Positions 6,068-10,258 of a stretch of DNA of 10,258 bases are shown one piece after another. A program made the translations under genes and the position numbers. Within the stretch, counting starts at the first letter, position 1, and the number at the start of each line of letters is the position of its first letter. The DNA is from Burkholderiales bacterium (GTDB lineage: Bacteria > Pseudomonadota > Gammaproteobacteria > Burkholderiales > Burkholderiaceae_C), in assembly GCA_011391855.1 (NCBI GenBank), contig JAABPT010000002.1, forward strand, positions 1 through 10,258, in the 5' to 3' direction. The notes below the pieces were generated by a model. That model searched no databases, was not told the origin of the DNA, and saw only the letters and a list, made by a program, of their open reading frames with translations.

Positions 6068-6627
6068 CTCGCCACCGGCCGGCGCGGCAGCGCGGTGCAA
6101 CACTGTTCGTGGCCATGATCATCCTGGCCGCGCTGTCGCTGTTGGCGGCCTGGGCCTTCAACAGCAGCACCATGAACCTGCGCGTGGTTGGCAACTCGCA
6201 GACGCGGGCGGAGGTCTTCGCCGCGGGGCAGACGGCGATCGAGCAGACGATCAGCTCACCGGCCTTCATGCAGCAGCCCCTGGTGGTGGCGGCGGCGCCC
6301 ATCCCGATCGACGTCGACGGCGACGGCGTGGTCGACCAGACGGCGCGCCTGGTGCCGGCGCCCAGTTGCTACCGCGCGCGCACCGTGCGCATGAACGAGC
6401 TGGACGCCGCGCTGGCCACCGACCGCCCCTGCCTGCGCTCGGCCTCGTCGGCCAACCTGGGCATCGAAACGGCCGGCGGCGAGGGCTCCGGGGATTCGCT
6501 GTGCGCCGACAGCGAGTGGAACGTGCGCTCGCTGGTCAACGACGTCGCCACCGGCGCCACCGTGGCGATGGCGCAAGGCGTGGCTGCGCGCGGGTTGGTG
6601 ACCGACGCTGCCAACGGCTGCCCTTGA
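6064..6627 (+). CDS. pilX: Type IV pilus assembly protein PilX
   Basis: This 187-residue PilX-family minor pilin (GspK-like) is identified from its PilX N-terminal domain and its place between pilW and pilY1. The processing site is R-G11 then A12-T-L-F-V16. Residue +5 is Val, not Glu, as expected for PilX/GspK proteins, which cap the complex. The hydrophobic helix spans about 13-33, and NLRVVGNSQTRAEVFAAGQ follows in the position where PilX proteins carry an N-G-N-type motif. A D83-V-D85-G-D87-G-V-V-D91 loop has calcium-ligand spacing and sits where related burkholderial PilX proteins have similar loops (recalled, not searched). Four cysteines are present in the mature part. The start overlaps the pilW stop (ATGA); pilY1 begins 26 nt after its stop. 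Confidence 0.87.
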   Translation: MTRHRPARQRGATLFVAMIILAALSLLAAWAFNSSTMNLRVVGNSQTRAEVFAAGQTAIEQTISSPAFMQQPLVVAAAPIPIDVDGDGVVDQTARLVPAPSCYRARTVRMNELDAALATDRPCLRSASSANLGIETAGGEGSGDSLCADSEWNVRSLVNDVATGATVAMAQGVAARGLVTDAANGCP

Positions 6628-6653
6628 ACCTGCCTTCCTTTGCGGAGTCGCGC

Positions 6654-9600
6654 ATGAACACATCGTTTCGTCATCTGGGCCGCGCCGCGGCCTGCGTCGC
6701 GCTCGCGCTGCCTGCCGGGCTGCTGGCGCAGGCCCCGCCGTCCGACATCGACATCTACGCCGGCCTCAGCAGCGCGCAGGACCGGCCCAACGTGCTGTTC
6801 GTGCTCGATTCGTCGGCAAACTGGGCGGCCAGCATCCCCGGCGCGGCGAACTGCTACTACAACGAGAACCTGGTGGCGACTGCCAGCGGCCCCACGGCCG
6901 ACCAGGGCACCAAGGTCGCAATCGAAAAGTGCGCGCTGTACAACCTGGTCGACGCGCTGCCGGTGGCCGGTGCCGGCGGGCCCGGCGACAACGCCCTCTT
7001 CAACATCGGCTTCATGCTGATGAACGAGCCCAACAACAACGGCGGCTACCCGCGCAAGGCCTTCGTTCCCTTGTCCACCACCAACAAGGCCGTGCTGAAG
7101 GCCATGATCGCGGGCTTCAGCAAGAACGGCGACAAGGGGAACAACGCCGACTACGGCCAGGCCATGTACGAGGCCTTCCTGTGGTTCAAGGGCATGGCGC
7201 CATACAACGGCACGCTGGGCGGCAAGTGGGACGGCGCCTCCGTGAGCGGCGGGCGCTATGTCAGTCCATCGGCAAATTCCTGCGGCCGCAACTACGTCAT
7301 CGTGATCGGCAACGGCTCGCCGCAGAACTCCAACCCCGAGAAGGCGGTCAAGAACCTGCTGGCGGCGCAAGGCGGGAATACCACCGCCATCGTCAACCCG
7401 TCGCTCGGCAACGACCAGGCCAACTGGTCCGACGAAATGGCGCGCTTCATGAGCGGCCAGGACTTCAGCGGCAAGGACGAGACGCAGGGCATCGTGACGC
7501 ACGCCATTGCCGTGACGAAGGGGCCGAGCGACGGCGACTTTCCGGCGCTGATGAACAGCATCGCCAACCACGGCGGCGGCAACTACTACGAAGCGCGTTC
7601 GGCCGACGTGCTGCTGAAGGCGCTGCTCGACATCTTCAACCAGCTGCAGGCCGCCAACAGCGTATTTGCCTCGGCCAACCTGCCGGTGTCGGTGAATGCG
7701 CGCGGCACCTACCTGAACCAGATCTACATGGGCATGTTCCGCCCCGACGCCGACGGCAACCCGCGCTGGACGGGCAACCTCAAGCAATACCGCTTCGGGC
7801 TGGACGCGGTGGACAACCTGTTCATTGCCGACGCCGCCGGCAACCCGGCCATCAGTTCTTCAAGCGGCTTCATCACCCCGTCGGCCTTGTCTTTCTGGAC
7901 CGCGCCGAGCACATTCTGGACCGCCGAGCCGATGGGCACGCCGCCGTCCACCAGCGACGCGCCGGACGGCGACGTGGTGGAGAAGGGTTCGGTCGCGCAG
8001 TGGTTGCGCACGACCTATGCCACCAGCCAGGCGGCACGCAAGGTCTACACCTGCATCGGGTGCAGCAGCACGTCGACGACCCTGGGCAGCGCGGACACCC
8101 TGTTTTCCACCGCCAACGCGGCCATCACCGCGGCACGCCTGGGGGTGGCGACTGCGGACGAACGCGAGAAACTCATCAACTGGGTGCGCGGCGAAAACAA
8201 CAGTGGCAAGGAGCCCGGTCCGACCACGGTGGTCGCCACCACCGTGCGTCCCTCGATCCACGGCGACGTGCTGCACTCGCGCCCGGCGGTGGTGAACTAT
8301 GGTGGCACGAACGTAGTGGTGTACTACGGTGCCAATGACGGGCAATTGCGGGCCGTCACCGGCTCGCAGGGCAGTGACGGCGGCAGGGAACTCTGGAGCT
8401 TCGTGCCGGAAGAGCATTTGCCCAAACTGAATCGGCTGCGCAACAACGCGCCTGAAATCCGTCTGTCCACCACGCCGGCGGCCGTGACCGCCGCGCCGCG
8501 CGACTACTTCGTTGACGGACCCATCGGCGTGTACCAGAAGTACACCGCCGGCACACTGGAAAAGGCCTGGCTGTTCGTGGCCATGCGCCGCGGCGGGCGG
8601 ATGCTGTATGCCTTCGACGTCAGCGTGCCGACGGCGCCGAAGTTCATGTGGAAGGTGACGTCGGCGTCGGCGGGCCTGTCGCTGCTGGGCCAGACCTGGT
8701 CCGAACCCCGGGTGGCGCGGCTGAAAGGCATCGACGATCCGGTGCTCGTTTTCGGTGGCGGCTACGACGCCAGCGCCGAAGACAGCGGCGGGACCACCAC
8801 CATGGGCAACGCGGTTTTCGTGCTCAACGCGCGCACGGGCGCCGTCTTGCGGGCCTTTACCAGCCTCGACGCCGCGGCATCGGCGCAGTCGATCCAGCGC
8901 AGCGTGGCGGCGGACGTGACGCTCGTCGACGTCGACCACGACCGCCTCGTCGACCGGGCCTATGCGGCCGACCTGGGCGGCCAGGTCTACCGCATCGACT
9001 TCGAAGGCGAGGGTGGCGCCACACTGGCCGCGGACAAATGGACCATCCACAAGATCGCCGACCTGAGCGGCGGCACGTCGACGGGGCGCAAGTTCTTCTA
9101 CGCACCCGACGTGATCCCGACCAAGGACTTCGTGGCGGTGATGATCGGCTCCGGCGACCGCGAAAAGCCTTTGCTCAGCGCCACGCAGGACCACTTCTTC
9201 CAGATCTTCGACCAACGGGTGAGCAAGGGCGCCCCGTCTTCGGCCGCACCGGTGCTGTGGAGCGGTCTGACGGAAATGACCCAGCAGCCGAATCTGTCCA
9301 GCAACGGCTGCTACATGGCGCTGGCCCAGGGCGAGAAAGTGGTGAACGCCTCCACTTCGATCGGCGGCCGCAGCTATTTCGGCACCAATCGGCCATCGGC
9401 GGGCAGCAGCATGTCTTGCAGCGCCAACCTGGGTGTGGCCAAGACCTACGAGATGCCGCTGTTCTGCGTGGCTGCCACCGGCCAGGTCGTCGCTGGGGGC
9501 GGTCTGCCGCCGAGCCCCGTGTCGGGCATCGTCAACGTCAAGAAGGCGGACGGCACGGTGGTGCAGGTGCCGTTCATCATCGGCGCGCCCAACCCGCGCG

Positions 9601-9686
9601 GGTCGGCCATCGAGGGTTCCCGCGTTCAGCAGGACATCACGTCGCCGCGCATGCGACGCTACTGGTTCCAGGAGACGCGGCGCTGA
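6654..9686 (+). CDS. pilY1: Type IV pilus tip adhesin/assembly protein PilY1
   Basis: This 1010-residue PilY1 homologue is shorter than the P. aeruginosa protein (about 1161). A Sec signal peptide (residues 1 to about 26, ending LLAQA) is followed by a von Willebrand A-like region beginning NVLFVLDSSANW. Its MIDAS motif is degenerate: D52-x-S54-x-N56, and the later T-D-G position reads G219-N220-G221. The PilY1 signature FRPDADGNPRWTGNL is at 362-375. The C-terminal beta-propeller starts at GDVLHSRP (537 onward) with YYGANDGQLRA (N561). A calcium-loop candidate D759-V-D761-H-D763-R-L-V-D767 lies in the same kind of position as the calcium site known in the P. aeruginosa propeller. The mature protein has eight cysteines. 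By family knowledge it caps the minor-pilin complex, affecting pilus extension and retraction, surface sensing and adhesion. ATG 6654 is preceded by GGAG at 6644-6647. It is the last gene of the operon, and no RGD motif is present. Confidence 0.94.
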   Translation: MNTSFRHLGRAAACVALALPAGLLAQAPPSDIDIYAGLSSAQDRPNVLFVLDSSANWAASIPGAANCYYNENLVATASGPTADQGTKVAIEKCALYNLVDALPVAGAGGPGDNALFNIGFMLMNEPNNNGGYPRKAFVPLSTTNKAVLKAMIAGFSKNGDKGNNADYGQAMYEAFLWFKGMAPYNGTLGGKWDGASVSGGRYVSPSANSCGRNYVIVIGNGSPQNSNPEKAVKNLLAAQGGNTTAIVNPSLGNDQANWSDEMARFMSGQDFSGKDETQGIVTHAIAVTKGPSDGDFPALMNSIANHGGGNYYEARSADVLLKALLDIFNQLQAANSVFASANLPVSVNARGTYLNQIYMGMFRPDADGNPRWTGNLKQYRFGLDAVDNLFIADAAGNPAISSSSGFITPSALSFWTAPSTFWTAEPMGTPPSTSDAPDGDVVEKGSVAQWLRTTYATSQAARKVYTCIGCSSTSTTLGSADTLFSTANAAITAARLGVATADEREKLINWVRGENNSGKEPGPTTVVATTVRPSIHGDVLHSRPAVVNYGGTNVVVYYGANDGQLRAVTGSQGSDGGRELWSFVPEEHLPKLNRLRNNAPEIRLSTTPAAVTAAPRDYFVDGPIGVYQKYTAGTLEKAWLFVAMRRGGRMLYAFDVSVPTAPKFMWKVTSASAGLSLLGQTWSEPRVARLKGIDDPVLVFGGGYDASAEDSGGTTTMGNAVFVLNARTGAVLRAFTSLDAAASAQSIQRSVAADVTLVDVDHDRLVDRAYAADLGGQVYRIDFEGEGGATLAADKWTIHKIADLSGGTSTGRKFFYAPDVIPTKDFVAVMIGSGDREKPLLSATQDHFFQIFDQRVSKGAPSSAAPVLWSGLTEMTQQPNLSSNGCYMALAQGEKVVNASTSIGGRSYFGTNRPSAGSSMSCSANLGVAKTYEMPLFCVAATGQVVAGGGLPPSPVSGIVNVKKADGTVVQVPFIIGAPNPRGSAIEGSRVQQDITSPRMRRYWFQETRR

Positions 9687-9706
9687 AGCGGCGCAGCGTT
9701 GGGGGC

Positions 9707-10258
9707 TCAGCCCAGCCGCCCGGCCTGGAAGTCCTGCACCGCTTCGAAGATTTCCTGCTGCGTATTCATGACGAACGGCCCGTGCTGCGCAATCGGCTCG
9801 TTCAGCGGGCGGCCAGCGACGAAGATGGCGCGTGCACCTTCTGTGCCCGGTGACGCGGCGCGCAGCACCACACCGTCGCTGCCCGGCGTATTGGCCAGGA
9901 TCGCCATGCGCCGGCGCGGCACCACCGTGCCGCCGATGGCCAGTTCACCGCGGTATACATAGACGAAGGCGTTGTGCGCGGCCGGCAGCGGCTGCTCGAA
10001 GGTGGCGCCGGGTGCCAGGTGCAGGTCCAGATACAGCGGTTCGGTGCCTTCGCGCTGCATGGCGCCAGCCACGCCGTGCGTGTGGCCGGCGATCACCCGC
10101 GCCAGCACGCCAACGCCTTGCCATTCGGGGATCTCGGCCGGCGCGATGTCGCGGTACCACGGCGGGATCATCTTGCTGCGCGCCGGCAGGTTGAGCCAGA
10201 GCTGGAAGCCTTCCATGGCGCCGTCTTCCTGCTCGGGCATTTCGCTGTGCACGATGCC
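9707..10258 (-). CDS. Pirin family protein (N-terminus beyond the window)
   Basis: This is the C-terminal part (about 183 residues) of a pirin, a bicupin iron protein. The frame stays open to the window edge. Residues at the edge read G-I-V-H-S-E-M-P-E-Q, so the GTG at 10252 is an internal Val codon, not a start. The H (10247-10249) and E (10241-10243) of HSEMPEQ correspond to His101 and Glu103 of the metal site in human pirin; the two other His ligands would lie outside the window. GFQLWLNLPAR and PPWYRDI then lead into the C-terminal cupin. Bacterial pirins include quercetin 2,3-dioxygenases and regulators of central metabolism, so the exact role here is open. It is cytoplasmic, with no link to pili. 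It converges on pilY1, leaving 20 nt between stops, and I see no clear shared terminator. Confidence 0.92.
   Translation of the reverse strand, partial: GIVHSEMPEQEDGAMEGFQLWLNLPARSKMIPPWYRDIAPAEIPEWQGVGVLARVIAGHTHGVAGAMQREGTEPLYLDLHLAPGATFEQPLPAAHNAFVYVYRGELAIGGTVVPRRRMAILANTPGSDGVVLRAASPGTEGARAIFVAGRPLNEPIAQHGPFVMNTQQEIFEAVQDFQAGRLG

Noticed and set aside
7860..9215. 451-codon open frame on the minus strand opposite pilY1 (also 6369-7787)
   Set aside because: These are shadow frames of pilX/pilY1 codon bias, with no recognisable domains and no ribosome site.
9687..9720. Bidirectional terminator between pilY1 and the pirin gene
   Set aside because: Only 4-bp stems can form (GGGC/GCCC around TCA), with no flanking A- or T-runs.
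10250..10252. GTG 10252 as the start of the pirin gene
   Set aside because: The upstream codons in the same frame (Gly-Ile) continue the conserved pirin segment G-I-V-H-S-E-M-P, so the gene clearly extends beyond the window.

Overview
This is a GC-rich window (I estimate close to 70% by eye) from a betaproteobacterium, most likely a Burkholderiales member of the Comamonadaceae or Rubrivivax/Leptothrix type. The evidence is a DUF1840 gene, which is largely a betaproteobacterial family, the style of the PilV-PilW-PilX-PilY1 proteins, and the strong third-position GC that leaves long antisense ORFs open everywhere. This placement is inference, because there is no rRNA or other phylogenetic marker here.

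The left part (1-3417) holds four same-strand genes. They are the 3' part of a PAS-GGDEF-EAL c-di-GMP protein, a small DUF1840 protein, a PEBP (YbhB/YbcL, Raf-kinase-inhibitor-like) protein, and a histidine-phosphatase (phosphoglycerate-mutase-like) protein. They look like housekeeping or accessory genes without a clear shared pathway.

The centre (about 3480-9686) is one compact type IV pilus minor-pilin operon: pilE-like pilin, fimT/gspH, pilV, pilW, pilX and pilY1. The first five genes overlap end to start (GTGA, ATGA, a 7-nt overlap, ATGA), and pilY1 follows pilX after 26 nt with its own Shine-Dalgarno. The products should form the priming and tip complex of the pilus. All five pilins carry type III (PilD-cleaved) signals, and PilY1 has a Sec signal peptide. 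PilW, PilX and PilY1 each carry a D-x-D-x-D-type calcium-loop motif. Every mature protein has an even number of cysteines. A good match to a sigma-28 (FliA) promoter with exact spacing lies just upstream of pilE, which suggests flagellar-type control of this pilus operon.

On the right, a convergent pirin-family gene (minus strand, cut by the window end) finishes 20 nt from pilY1. There is no rRNA, tRNA, CRISPR array, insertion sequence or prophage that I can see. No stretch above 300 bases lacks a gene. The operon itself is a known kind of system. The points most worth checking are the sigma-28-like promoter, the calcium-loop trio, the GGDQF variant with an intact inhibitory site, and the degenerate MIDAS of PilY1.
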